DNA of 64,000 bases from Pseudonocardia sp. T1-2H. Its GTDB lineage: Bacteria > Actinomycetota > Actinomycetes > Mycobacteriales > Pseudonocardiaceae. Positions 36,295-45,532 of this stretch are shown piece after piece. Made by a program: the position numbers and the translations under genes. The notes under the pieces are model-generated. The model was not told the DNA's origin. It saw only the letters and a list, made by a program, of their open reading frames with translations, and made no database searches. Location of the stretch: positions 1,054,001-1,118,000 of the forward strand of contig NZ_JBBPCL010000001.1 of the NCBI RefSeq assembly GCF_038039215.1, written 5' to 3'. How positions within the stretch are numbered: position 1 is the stretch's first letter; each line of letters opens with the position of its first letter.

Positions 36295-36567
36295 TCAGCT
36301 GCCCCGGTTCTCGCCGAGCTCCTGCTCGATCGGGTTGACCGGCGGCGCCGGCCGCTCCGACGGGTCGGGGGCATTGATCTCGACGGACGAGAGCACCTCC
36401 CCGAGGGACCGGTACTCGACGGGCGGGACGCCGCGCAAGGCGCGGATGGTGGCCTCGTCGGCGCCGTTGTGCTCGGCCGTCGCGAGCAGCGCGTCCTTGT
36501 CCGCCGGGAAGTCGACGTCCGCGAGGGCGGTGGTGACCGCCGCCTGGGTCGTGACTCGTGTGGACAT
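36295..36567 (-). CDS. DUF2795 domain protein
   Basis: A 90-residue protein. The DUF2795 signature is ALADVDFPADKDALLATAE and GADEATIRALRGVPPVEYRS, followed by a conserved LGEVLSSV and a Pro-rich tail. DUF2795 proteins are small, frequent in actinobacteria, and often close to stress genes. It follows the NAD(P)HX dehydratase gene by 83 bp. Confidence 0.85.
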   Translation of the reverse strand: MSTRVTTQAAVTTALADVDFPADKDALLATAEHNGADEATIRALRGVPPVEYRSLGEVLSSVEINAPDPSERPAPPVNPIEQELGENRGS

Positions 36568-36650
36568 GGTGCTCCCCCTGTCGTCGGTTCCGCGGACGTG
36601 CCGGGATTCCCGCGGGCGGGAGCCCTGCACGCGCACGGTCGCCCCGGCGC

Positions 36651-37563
36651 TCACCGCATCAGCTCGGCGAGGACGAGGGGCGCCTCGTCGAGGAGCTTCC
36701 CGGGCGAGGAACCCCACGTGCGAGATGCGGGCCCCCAGCCGCTCACCGGCGGTGGCGTGCACGTGGGTGGCCCAGCACGCGGCCTGGGCGGGCGAGGCGC
36801 CTCGCGCCAGCAGGCCGACGACCAGCCCGGCGAGGACGTCGCCGCTACCCGACGTCCCGAGCCCGGCGTGCCCGCTTTCGTCGATCCAGAGGCCGCCGTC
36901 GGCGGCCGCGACCCGCCCGCCCAGGGTCACGACGGCGTCGAGGTGCCCGGCGAGCGCGGCCGCCGCCCCGGCCGGGTCCTCCTCCAGGTCCGGTGCGTCC
37001 GGGACGTCGGCGAGCAGGACGGCGGCCTCGTCCGAGTTCGGGGTGAGGACGAGCCGCCCGGCCAGCGGCGCGACGGTCTCCCGGCGGAGCCCGCGCAGGG
37101 CGTACCCGTCGAGGACGACGGCGGCCTCGGCACCGACCCGCTCCAGCAGCGCCTCGACCAGGTCCTGGATCGGCGTCTCGCCGTCGAACAGGCCGGGGCC
37201 GACCAGCACCGCGTCCGCCGCCGGGAGGACCGCCTCCAGGTCGTCGACCGACGCGGACGAGACGCAGCCCGCCGCCGTCTCGGGCAGGGGCATCGCGAGG
37301 GCCTCCGGGACGCTCACGCCGAGCGCGGTGGCGGTGGAGGCGGGCGCACCGATCTGCAGTACCCCGGCCCCGGCCCGCAGCGCGGCCACGCCGGCGAGCA
37401 GCACGGCCCCCGGGGTGCCCCGGCTGCCGCCGACGACGAGGGCGGTGCCCCGGCTCGCCTTCGCCCCGCCGGCCGGTTCGGGCAGGGCCCACCGCCGCAG
37501 CACCGTGGGCGTCAGGACCGTGACGGCGGATGCGGGGTCGTCAGGCCTCGTCGGAGCGGACAC
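36651..37563 (-). CDS. nnrD: ADP-dependent NAD(P)H-hydrate dehydratase (frameshifted at GAGCTTC, 36693-36699)
   Basis: A YjeF-C/ribokinase-fold protein of about 303 residues. Motifs are ALVVGGSRGTPGAVLLAG, AVLVGPGLFDGETP, LTPNSDEAAVLL and the nucleotide-binding GTSGSGDVLAGLVVGLLARG. It repairs damaged hydrated NAD(P)H using ADP. One extra base in GAGCTTC (GAAGCTC on the coding strand) shifts the last 17 codons; removing it gives the usual ending ARELLDEAPLVLAELMR. The usual fused epimerase domain (NnrE) is absent. The GTG start, behind ACGAGGGAG, overlaps the phosphatase gene by 23 bp. Confidence 0.86.
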
Positions 37564-38281
37564 GGGACTCCCTCGTCGTCGGGACGTGGTGCTGGGGCAG
37601 TGGCTCGGTGCGCCCCACGTCGACCGCGCGCAGCGGTTCGGCCGGGGTGGGGCGTTCGAACCGGGTCAGCGAGCAGTTGGCCACCGGCGCGGCGCGCAGG
37701 GCGTCGATCAGCTCGGGCTCGGTCAGCTGCTCGAGGATGTAGCGGATGAGGTGGATCGGCGCCTCGTGGGTGAAGCACAGCACCCGCTGCCCGTCGAGGT
37801 CGAGCATCGGGTCGGTGAGCAGGGTGCGCAGCCGCAGCGCGACGTCCGCCCAGGACTCCCCGCCGGGAGGCCGGTGGTAGAACTTGCCGAGGTGCCTGCG
37901 CCGCGCGGCCTCCTCGGGGAACCGGGCCTTGATCCCTTTCCAGGTGTGCAGGTCCAGGATGCCGAGCTCGCGGTCCCGCAGCCGCTCGTCGATCCGCAGC
38001 GGGACGTCGGGCAGCTGGTCCAGGGCGAGCCGTGCCGTGTCGTGGGCGCGGCGGTAGGGCGAGGTCAGGGCCAGCGTCGGGCGCTCCTCCGGAGGCAGCC
38101 CGGCCAGCCACTTCCCGACCGCCCGCGCCTGTTCCTCGCCGAGCTCGGACAGCGCGACGTCGGCGTCGCGCTCGAGGTCGAGCAGCTCGGCACCGGAGGC
38201 GGCGGCCTCGTCGTTGGCGACGTTGCCGCGGCTCTGCCCGTGCCGGACGAGCCAGAGGACGTCGGGACCGTGGAAGGACAC
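37541..38281 (-). CDS. histidine phosphatase family protein
   Basis: A 246-residue phosphoglycerate-mutase-like protein. The RHG catalytic motif is LVRHGQSRGN near residues 12-20. The second His region is CFTHEAPIHLIRYI, and Arg/Glu residues appear in LALTSPYRRAHDTARLA and GGESWADVALRL. It is probably a general phosphomonoesterase; the substrate is unknown. It overlaps the NAD(P)HX dehydratase gene by 23 bp, so co-expression is likely. The GTG start is chosen because the homologous region begins there; no ATG is available nearby. Confidence 0.85.
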   Translation of the reverse strand: MSFHGPDVLWLVRHGQSRGNVANDEAAASGAELLDLERDADVALSELGEEQARAVGKWLAGLPPEERPTLALTSPYRRAHDTARLALDQLPDVPLRIDERLRDRELGILDLHTWKGIKARFPEEAARRRHLGKFYHRPPGGESWADVALRLRTLLTDPMLDLDGQRVLCFTHEAPIHLIRYILEQLTEPELIDALRAAPVANCSLTRFERPTPAEPLRAVDVGRTEPLPQHHVPTTRESRVRSDEA

Positions 38282-38380
38282 GCCTGCGGCTACCCAGCCT
38301 CGTCGACGTTCATGCGGGAGGGACCACGACCGCCGCGCCCGGCCGCGTTTTCGACGGTGGCGGCGCGGTAACCCGTCCGC

Positions 38381-39491
38381 ATGAGCAGCGAGACCATCGT
38401 CCGCGACGGGCCCGTCGGCGAACTGGAGGTCGTGCACCTGTTCGAGAGCGGCCCGATGCCGACCGGGGTCGGCGTGTCCCGCACCGGGCGGGTCTTCCTC
38501 TGCTACCCGAAGTGGGGCGACGACGTCCGCTTCACCGTCGGCGAGCTTCCGGGACGGCGAGGTCGTGCCCTACCCGGACCAGGGGTTCAACGACAACGAA
38601 GGCGACGCCGACCCGTACGCCCTCGTGTCGGTGCAGAGCGTCGTCGTCGACCCGGGGGACCGGCTGTGGCTGCTCGACACCGGCAGCCCGATGTTCCGGC
38701 CGGTCGAGTACGGCGGGCCGAAACTGGTCGAGGTCGACCTGGCCACCGACGAGGTCGCGCAGACGATCCTGTTCCCCGACGAGGTCGTCCTGCCCACCAC
38801 CTACCTCAACGACGTGCGGTTCGACCTGCGCCGCGGCGAGGCCGGGACCGCGTTCATCACCGACTCCTCCGACCAGGGCGCCAACGGGATCATCGTCGTG
38901 GACCTGGCCGCCGGGCACAGTCGGCGGCGGCTGCACGACCACCCCTCCACGAAGGCGGAGACACCGCCGGACCTGCGGATGATCGTCGAGGGGCAGGACT
39001 TCCTCGAACGCGGCGCGGACGGCTCGAGCTCGTCGGTCACGATAGGCGCCGACGGGATCGCGATCGCCGCGGACGGCCGCCGCCTGTACTACTGCTGCCT
39101 GGCGAGCCGGCGCTGGTGGAGCGTCGACGTGGAGGCGCTGTGCGACCGCGACCTCGACGACGGCCCGGTCGAGGCCACGGTGCGCGACGAGGGCGACAAG
39201 GGCGCCGCCGGCGACGGCATGGAGACCGACTCCCACGGCAGCATCTACGTCACCGACGGCGAGCACGACGCCGTCCACCGCCGCCTGCCGGACGGGAGCT
39301 GGCAGACCGTCGCGCACGATCCGCGCCTGCTCTGGCCGGACACCCTCTCCGTCGCCGAGGGGTACCTCTACGTCACGGCGAACCAGCTCCACCGGCAGGC
39401 GCGGTACCGCGGCGGCAAGGACGAGCGCCGCTATCCGTACGTGCTGTTCAGGACCCCGATCGACGCCGGGCCGGTCCGGCTCGTCCAGTAG
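38381..39491 (+). CDS. major royal jelly protein/SMP-30-like beta-propeller (frameshifted at GAGCTTC, 38543-38549)
   Basis: The corrected protein has 369 residues of the yellow/MRJP beta-propeller family (VFLCYPKWGDDVRFTVGEL, then VVDPGDRLWLLDTGSPMF, AFITDSSDQGANGIIVVDL and YVTANQLHRQARYRGG). One extra base in GAGCTTC shifts the frame after the first 55 codons; removing it reads GELRDGEVVPYPDQGFND. Bacterial members are secreted or cytoplasmic lactonase-like proteins of unclear function. No signal peptide is seen. The gene precedes the meroterpenoid-type cluster on the same strand but probably has its own role. Confidence 0.82.
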
Positions 39492-39572
39492 CGGCGCGCC
39501 TCGACGCCGCGCGGATCGGCGCGCCGTGAGGCACGCTGGCAGCACGGACCGCCCTGCCGACCGGGGGATCAC

Positions 39573-40693
39573 ATGGACGCGTTGTACGACGTCGCCGTCG
39601 TCGGCGCCGGGCCCGCGGGCTCGGCCGCCGCCCTGCGCGCCCTCCAGCTCCGGCCCGACGCCCGCGTGGTGCTCCTCGACGCGGCGACCTTCCCGCGGGA
39701 CAAGACCTGCGGGGACGGCGTGGCCGCCGCGGTCTTCGACCTGCTCGCCGCGCTCGGCGTGCCGGGGCTCGAGGACCTGGCGCCGCCCGTACCGAGGCTG
39801 CGGCTGCGCACCCCCACGGGCCGGGTCGTCGACCGGGCGTGCCCGCGGCCCAACCGGGTCATCCCGCGGCTCGTGTTCGACGCCGCCCTGGCCGCGGCCG
39901 CGGTGGAGAAGGGGGCGGAGCTGCAGCACCACCGGGTCCGGCGGATGGACGTCCGCGCGGACCGGGTCGTCCTCGACGACGAGGTCGCCGCACGGGTCGT
40001 GGTCGGCGCCGACGGTGCCAACTCGGTCGTGCGGCGGCTGCTCGGGGCCCCGGTCCCACCGCCGGCGGCGGCGGCGGTCGCCATCCGCGGGTACACCGCG
40101 CACGATCCGGGCCGGGAGGCGCTGACGATCGAGTACGCGCAGGGCCCGTTCCCGGCGTACGCGTGGTCGTTCCCGGTCGCGGGCGGCGGGGCGAACGTCG
40201 GGTACGGGGTCTTCGACCGGCGCGGCAGCGAGAGCCGCCAGGTGTTCCTGGACGCGCTGCGCCGGTTGCTGCCCGGCCAGGAGCCGGACCCGTCCACGGT
40301 CCGGGGGCACCACCTGCCGATGTCGAACGGGCCGCGCTTCCACCCGGACGGCCGGGTGCTGCTCGCCGGCGACGCGGCCGGGACGATCAACCCGTTGACG
40401 GGCGAGGGGATCTACGACGCCGTGGCGTCCGGGGCGCTGGCCGGCCAGGCCGCGATGGCCGGGGCCGGGGCGGGTGCGGTCCACCGCGGCGCCATGCACC
40501 GCGCGTTCGCCCGGCACCACCGGCACAGCGGCGTGCTGGCGCGGCTGATGGCCCGTCCCCGGTTCCTCGACGCGGCGATCGTCGCAGCCGGCGCCCACCA
40601 GTCCGTCTTCGACGCCGCCGTCGACCTCGGGCTGGCCCGCGGCACCGTGCCCCCGCCGCTCTCGCCCTGGTCCTCGCGCGCCTGCGCCCCTGA
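39573..40693 (+). CDS. geranylgeranyl reductase family flavoprotein
   Basis: An FAD-dependent reductase of about 373 residues. Motifs are VAVVGAGPAGSAAALRAL at the start, DKTCGDGVAAAVFDLL, PRPNRVIPRLVFDAAL, VVGADGANSVVRRLLG and LLAGDAAGTINPLTGEGIYD. Such enzymes saturate double bonds of prenyl chains. The last 10 codons change frame near 40662; a correction gives the end ALVLARLRP and a stop at 40693, seven bases before the convergent UbiA gene end. It would reduce the prenyl group attached or built by the neighbouring UbiA enzyme. In the agq-type pathway a related reductase makes a dihydrogeranyl chain. Confidence 0.87.
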
Positions 40694-40699
40694 TCCGGG

Positions 40700-41536
40700 T
40701 CAGCCCACGAGGGCCGGCCCGACCGCGACGAGCAGCACGACGGCGACGCCCGCGACCACCAGCACGGCCCGGAACGGCGCCCGGGAACCCGGCCGGCGGC
40801 CGGCCCGGAACCCCGCCGCGAGGACCGCCGCCGCGACGGCGGGCACGGCCACGGCGACCACGGCCGGGACGGGCGCCGCCAGGGCCAGCACGACCGTCGC
40901 CGCGAGCAGCAGGACCGCCGCGGCGATCCGGCTCCCCGCCGCGCCGATCCGGTGCGGCAGGCCGCGCACACCGGTCGCCGCGTCGTCCTCCAGGTCCGGC
41001 AGCACGTTCGCGAAGTGCGCCCCGGCCCCGACGAGCGCCCCGGCCACCGGCAGCCACCACGGCGGCGCGGGGGAGCCCGGCAGCGCGACCACGACGAACG
41101 CCGGCAGCAGCCCGAAGCACACGATGTAGGGCAGGACGGAGACCGGCGTGGACTTGAGCCCCAGGTCGTAGGCCCAGCCGGCGGCGACGGCGACGAGGTG
41201 CAGCACCCCGGCCCACACCCCGCACGCCAGCGACAACGGGACGCACGCGGCCGCGGCGACGGCCGTCGCGAAACCGACGGTGCGCGCGGACACGGCGCCG
41301 GCGACGACGGGCTTGTCGGCGCGGCCGACGGTGCGGTCCCGCTCGGCGTCGAGGACGTCGTTGAGCCAGCCGATCGACAGCTGCCCGGTCAGGACGGCCG
41401 ACCCGATCAGGACGACGCGGCCCGCGGTGTGCCCGGTGGTCACGGCGAGGGCGGTGACCATCAGCGTGACCGCCGCGGTGGGTTCCGGATGACACGAGCG
41501 CAGCAACGCGATCGTCGTCGTCCCGAAGCGCCGCAT
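40700..41536 (-). CDS. UbiA-family prenyltransferase
   Basis: A 278-residue membrane protein with about eight hydrophobic helices. The two Asp-rich motifs that bind Mg-prenyl diphosphate are visible as NDVLDAERDRTVGRADKP and DLEDDAATGVRGLP. It would transfer a prenyl group to an aromatic acceptor. It is convergent with the reductase and divergent from the methyltransferase and type III PKS, all within 3 kb. The likely acceptor is the aromatic product of that PKS. Confidence 0.92.
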   Translation of the reverse strand: MRRFGTTTIALLRSCHPEPTAAVTLMVTALAVTTGHTAGRVVLIGSAVLTGQLSIGWLNDVLDAERDRTVGRADKPVVAGAVSARTVGFATAVAAAACVPLSLACGVWAGVLHLVAVAAGWAYDLGLKSTPVSVLPYIVCFGLLPAFVVVALPGSPAPPWWLPVAGALVGAGAHFANVLPDLEDDAATGVRGLPHRIGAAGSRIAAAVLLLAATVVLALAAPVPAVVAVAVPAVAAAVLAAGFRAGRRPGSRAPFRAVLVVAGVAVVLLVAVGPALVG

Positions 41537-41562
41537 GGGCCCGAGTCTGACACCCTCGGGAG

Positions 41563-42285
41563 GTGGCCGACGTCCGTGAGCGCGCCCGCAACGATCCCGG
41601 CCAGTACGACGACCTCGTCGACGAGTGGTGGGACCCGCGCGGCGGTTTCGCGATGCTGCACTGGCTCGCGGCCGCCCGCGCCGACCTGGTGCCTCCCGCG
41701 GGGCCGGGCCGCGGGCTCCTCGTCGACCTCGGGTGCGGCGCCGGGCTGCTCGCCCCGTGGCTCGCCGGGAAGGGCTACCGGCACGTCGGCGTCGACCTCA
41801 CCGCGACGGCGCTCGACCAGGCCCGCCGGCACGGCGTCGCGGCGGTGCGGGGGGACGTGGCCCGGGTCCCGCTGGCCGACGGGTGCGCGGACGTCGTCGT
41901 TGCGGGGGAGATCCTGGAACACGTGCCGGACCTGCCCGCGGTCCTCGCCGAGGCGTGCCGGCTGCTCCGCCCCGGTGGCCTCCTCGTGCTCGACACGATC
42001 GCCGCCACCGCGCTCGCCCGGGTCGTCGCCGTCACCGTCGCGGAGCGGCTGCCCGGTGGGCCGCCGCCGGGCATCCACGATCCCCGGCTCTTCGTCGACC
42101 GGGCGGTGCTGCGGCGCGAGTGCGCCCGGCACGGCGTCGTCCTGGAGCTCCGCGGCATCCGGCCGTCGGTCGTCGATCTCGCCCGGTGGGCGGCCGGGCG
42201 CGCCGACCTCGTCCGGATGGTCCCGGTGCCGACCACCGCGGTGCTGTTCCAGGGCGTCGGCCGGCGGGCGGGGGCCCGGGGTTGA
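41563..42285 (+). CDS. class I SAM-dependent methyltransferase (UbiG/UbiE-like)
   Basis: A 240-residue methyltransferase beginning GTG, 26 bp from the divergent UbiA start. SAM-binding motifs are LLVDLGCGAGLLAPWLAG, HVGVDLTATALDQAR and VVVAGEILEHVPDLPAVL. The N-terminal RNDPGQYDDLVDEWWDPRGG is typical of ubiquinone-type O-methyltransferases. It is followed at once by the type III PKS, suggesting it methylates a phenolic hydroxyl of the polyketide. Confidence 0.88.
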   Translation: MADVRERARNDPGQYDDLVDEWWDPRGGFAMLHWLAAARADLVPPAGPGRGLLVDLGCGAGLLAPWLAGKGYRHVGVDLTATALDQARRHGVAAVRGDVARVPLADGCADVVVAGEILEHVPDLPAVLAEACRLLRPGGLLVLDTIAATALARVVAVTVAERLPGGPPPGIHDPRLFVDRAVLRRECARHGVVLELRGIRPSVVDLARWAAGRADLVRMVPVPTTAVLFQGVGRRAGARG

Positions 42286-42314
42286 AGGAGGGCGCCGATG
42301 GGGACCACCCGATC

Positions 42315-43358
42315 ATGAGGGCGACCGTGACCGGGTTCGGCACGGCCCTGCCCGGACCCGCGCTGGAGCAGACCGCCGTCTGGGACGGGTGCTTCGCGGG
42401 GCACCTCGCCGGCCACCGCACGGCCCGGCGGATCTTCCACGGCGCGGGCGTGCGCCGCCGGCACGCGGCGGTGAACCCGCTGGTCGAGGACGTGTCCGGC
42501 TGGTCGACGGGGCGCCGGATGCGGCGCTATGCCGTCGAGGCGCTGCCGCTGGGCAAGGAGGCGGTCGGCGCCGCGCTGGCCGACGCCGGGCTGCGGCCGG
42601 AGGAGATCGGGCAGTTCGCCGTCGTCTCGTGCACCGGTTACGGGACGCCCGGGCTGGACATCCGGATCGCCGCGGACCTGGGGATGGCCCCGGACCTGCA
42701 ACGGCTGGTGGTCGGGCACATGGGCTGCTATGCCGCGATCCCCGGGCTCGGCGCGGTCGCCGACTACGTGGTCGCCCGCGGACGGCCCGCCGTGGCCCTG
42801 TGCTGCGAGCTGACGTCCCTGCACGTCCAGCCGCCGTCCGACGATCTCGGCCAGGTCGTCTCGCACGCGCTGTTCGGCGACGCCGCGGTGGCGGTCGTCG
42901 TCGAGCCGGGGGCCGGGGTAGGACTCGAGGTGGTCGACGTGGCCGCGGTGACCGATCCGACCACGGCGGACCACATGACCTGGGACGTCACCGACCTCGG
43001 CTTCCGGATGGGCCTCTCGCCGGAGGTGCCCCGGGTGCTGGCCCGGCACGTCCGGGGCCTGGTGACCGGCCTGCTCGGCCGGCACGGCATGACGCTCGGT
43101 GACGTCGACGGCTGGGCCGTGCACCCCGGCGGGCCGAAGATCCTCGACACCGTCGCCGAAGGTCTGAACCTGCCCGTCGGGGCCCTCGACGCCTCGCGCG
43201 CGGTGTTGGCCGAGCGGGGCAACTGCTCGTCGGCGACCGTGCTGCTGGTGCTCGACGCGCTCCGCGCCACCGGCCGCCCGCGGCCCGGCCGGGCCGTCGT
43301 CGCGATGGCGTTCGGGCCCGGACTCACCCTCTACGCCGCCCTGCTGCGGGCGGCCTGA
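42315..43358 (+). CDS. type III polyketide synthase (alkylresorcinol/alkylpyrone-like)
   Basis: A 347-residue ketosynthase with the full catalytic triad: Cys in VVGHMGCYAAIPGLG, His in AVHPGGPKILDTV, and Asn in ERGNCSSATVLLV. The MGCYA motif resembles alkylresorcinol and alkylpyrone synthases more than tetrahydroxynaphthalene synthases, an inference from memory. The start is uncertain: a strong AAGGAGG precedes ATG 42298, but that frame reads only MGTTRS before a TGA overlapping ATG 42315. One lost base would fuse them and make 42298 the true start. Substrate is likely a fatty acyl-CoA plus malonyl-CoA. Confidence 0.92.
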   Translation: MRATVTGFGTALPGPALEQTAVWDGCFAGHLAGHRTARRIFHGAGVRRRHAAVNPLVEDVSGWSTGRRMRRYAVEALPLGKEAVGAALADAGLRPEEIGQFAVVSCTGYGTPGLDIRIAADLGMAPDLQRLVVGHMGCYAAIPGLGAVADYVVARGRPAVALCCELTSLHVQPPSDDLGQVVSHALFGDAAVAVVVEPGAGVGLEVVDVAAVTDPTTADHMTWDVTDLGFRMGLSPEVPRVLARHVRGLVTGLLGRHGMTLGDVDGWAVHPGGPKILDTVAEGLNLPVGALDASRAVLAERGNCSSATVLLVLDALRATGRPRPGRAVVAMAFGPGLTLYAALLRAA

Positions 43359-43398
43359 ACCCCGACGACCCCGTACCCCGACAGTGATGAGGAGACCG

Positions 43399-43935
43399 AT
43401 GGTGGGCGAACAGGTCGTGCTGCTCGACGACGAGGGGCGCGCCGTGGGCGTCGCGGACAAGGCGACCGTGCACGGGGCCCGCACGCCGCGCCACCTCGCC
43501 TTCTCCTGCTACGGCTTCGACGAGGCGGGGCGGCTGCTCGTCACCCGGCGCTCCCGGCGGAAGCGGACGTTCCCGCTGATGTGGACCAACACGTGCTGCG
43601 GGCATCCCGGTCCCGGTGAGCCGCCCGAGGAGGCCGTCCACCGCCGCCTCGCCGACGAGCTGGGCATGACGCCGACGGACGTCCGGCCGGCCCTGCCGGA
43701 CTTCAGCTACCGGGCCTCGTTCGACGGGGTCGAGGAGAACGAGCTGTGCCCGGTCTTCCTGTGCACCCTGCAGGGGGAGCCGCGCCCGGACCCGGCCGAG
43801 GTCGAGGAGTGGCAGTGGTGGAGCTGGCCGCGGTTCCTCGAGGCGGTGGCGAACCCGGCCAGCGGCCTGTCGCCCTGGGCGCGGTTGCAGGCCCCGCTGC
43901 TCGCCGAGCTCGGCGAGCACCCGTCACTCGGGTGA
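43399..43935 (+). CDS. idi: isopentenyl-diphosphate delta-isomerase, type I
   Basis: A 178-residue Nudix-fold enzyme. The active-site Cys motif is TNTCCGHPGPGE and the Glu motif is VEENELCPVFL. AGGAG precedes the ATG. It balances IPP and DMAPP. Its location between the type III PKS and the FAD hydroxylase suggests it raises the DMAPP supply for the prenyl group used by the cluster. Confidence 0.93.
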   Translation: MVGEQVVLLDDEGRAVGVADKATVHGARTPRHLAFSCYGFDEAGRLLVTRRSRRKRTFPLMWTNTCCGHPGPGEPPEEAVHRRLADELGMTPTDVRPALPDFSYRASFDGVEENELCPVFLCTLQGEPRPDPAEVEEWQWWSWPRFLEAVANPASGLSPWARLQAPLLAELGEHPSLG

Positions 43936-43937
43936 GC

Positions 43938-43970
43938 GGGCCGGCCGGGTGATCGGGCCGGCCGGTGATC
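43938..43970. repeat. two tandem copies of a GGGCCGGCCGG(G)TGATC unit, terminator-like
   Basis: Near-identical units of 17 and 16 bp (43938-43954 and 43955-43970) lie between converging idi and the FAD hydroxylase gene. Each contains the self-complementary core GGCCGGCC, so several hairpins are possible. Probable bidirectional termination region. Confidence 0.5.
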
Positions 43971-43973
43971 GGG

Positions 43974-45532
43974 TCACCGGGACGAGCGGGGCGCGGACGC
44001 CAGGACGACGCGGTCCGGGCGCAGCAGCACGGCGGCGCACCCGCCGTCGCGCAGCCAGGCCCGGACCGGGCCGCCGTCCGCCAGGACCACCTCCCCGTCC
44101 CCGTCCCCGTCCCCGGGGCCGATCTGGACGACGCAGGCGCGCAGCAGCCGCGCGCGGGCGAGCAGCGTGACCGGGACCGGGCCGTCGGTGAGCAGGACGT
44201 GGCCGCAGCCCAGGGCCTCGTCGAGCCGGACGGACCTGCCGTCGAGGGTGACGAGGGGCTGCGGGCACACCGTCCCGGTGAGGTCGCGCCGGTCCCGGCG
44301 GGGATCGACCTGGGCGCCCGCGGGGTAGCGGGTGACGATGCCGCGGCTCGCGCGGGCGCGGACCCCGGGGAGCCGCAGCAGGGACCGGGTCAGCGGCCCC
44401 CGCAGCGCCGCCGCGACGTCCTGCCCGCCGGTCATCGCCCGGCCGACCCGGACCGCCCCTCGGATCATGGCCTCCACCTGGGGTGCCCGTTCCTGCTGGT
44501 AGCTGTCGAGCATCCGGTTCTCCAGCGCCGGCGGGACCTCGCCGTGCAGGACCGCCGCGAGCTTCCAGGCGAGGTTGTGGGCGTCCCGCAGGCCCGCCCC
44601 GAGGCCCTGCCCGATGAACGGCGGGGTCAGGTGGGCGGCGTCACCGAGCAGCAGGACCCGGTCCTCGCGCCAGCGGGTCGCGATCCGGGCCCGGAACACG
44701 TACTCGGCGGCCCGGAGCACCTCGAGGTCCTCGCTCGCGACATCGGGACGCCACGGGGCCGTGAGGCTGTCGATGCGGGTGACGAGGTCGTCGGCGGTCT
44801 CGTCCCGATCCATCCGGAACTCCCAGCGGTACCGGTCCGCGGGCAGGGCGAGGAACGTGGCGGGACGCCGGGGGTCGCAGATCTGGTCGACCCCGCCCCA
44901 CGTGGTGATGCGGCGGGCGCAGCGGACGTCGACGACGAACCAGCGCTCGGTGAACCCGAGGTCGCGCGCGTGCGACCCGAGCGTGGTGCGGACGGTGCTG
45001 CCCGCCCCGTCGCAGCCCAGCACGGCGTCGAACTCGAGGTGGTCGACGGAGCCGTCGGCCGTGTCGCGCACGGTCACCCGGCCGGCGGGGAAGACGTCCA
45101 CGAGCTCGGTGCCGCACCGGATCGTCACCAGCGGCCGGCGGGCGGCCTCGGCGAGCAGCAGCTCCTCGAGTTCGGGCTGGTCGAACACGTTGGACTCCGG
45201 CCACCCGTGGCGTCCCGCGGCGCAGTCCCGGGGAAGACCGCGAAGGGCCGGAGCCGGCCGTCGAGCAGGCGCAGGCCGGTGGCCGGCCGGCTGATCGCGG
45301 CGAACTCCTCGGCGACACCGGCGCTCTGCAGGATCCGCACGCACTCGTCGTCGAGGTGGACGGCGCGGGGCAGCCGGTGCGGCGCGGAGCGCCGGTCGAC
45401 GACGGTGCTCGCGACACCGAGGTCCGCGAGCAGGAGGGCGGCGACGAGGCCCGTCGGGCCGGCCCCGACGACCAGGACTCGCGGAGTGCCCCGGTCGTCC
45501 GGCGCATCCGGGGAGCTGGGGGACGGGTTCAT
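43974..45532 (-). CDS. FAD-dependent aromatic monooxygenase (frameshifted at 45230-45233)
   Basis: The corrected protein has 519 residues of the MhpA/PheA-like hydroxylase family. The FAD motif is VLVVGAGPTGLVAALLLADLG, the DG motif LGCDGAGSTVR, and the second FAD motif LLLGDAAHLTPPFIGQGLGA. One C lost from a C5 run shifts the frame; restoring it gives FPRDCAAGRHGWPESNVFDQ. It hydroxylates aromatic rings with NAD(P)H and O2. The ATG directly follows the TAG of the Clp-type ATPase gene (no spacer), so it is probably in that transcript. By function it fits the adjacent type III PKS cluster, where a related hydroxylase makes a hydroquinone. Confidence 0.85.

Noticed and set aside
38532..41591. 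A minus-strand open frame of about 1000 codons, and many similar long frames opposite real genes
   Set aside because: High GC leaves few stop codons, so antisense frames stay open. The translations are Arg/Gly/Pro-rich without domains, and the plus-strand genes carry clear motifs.
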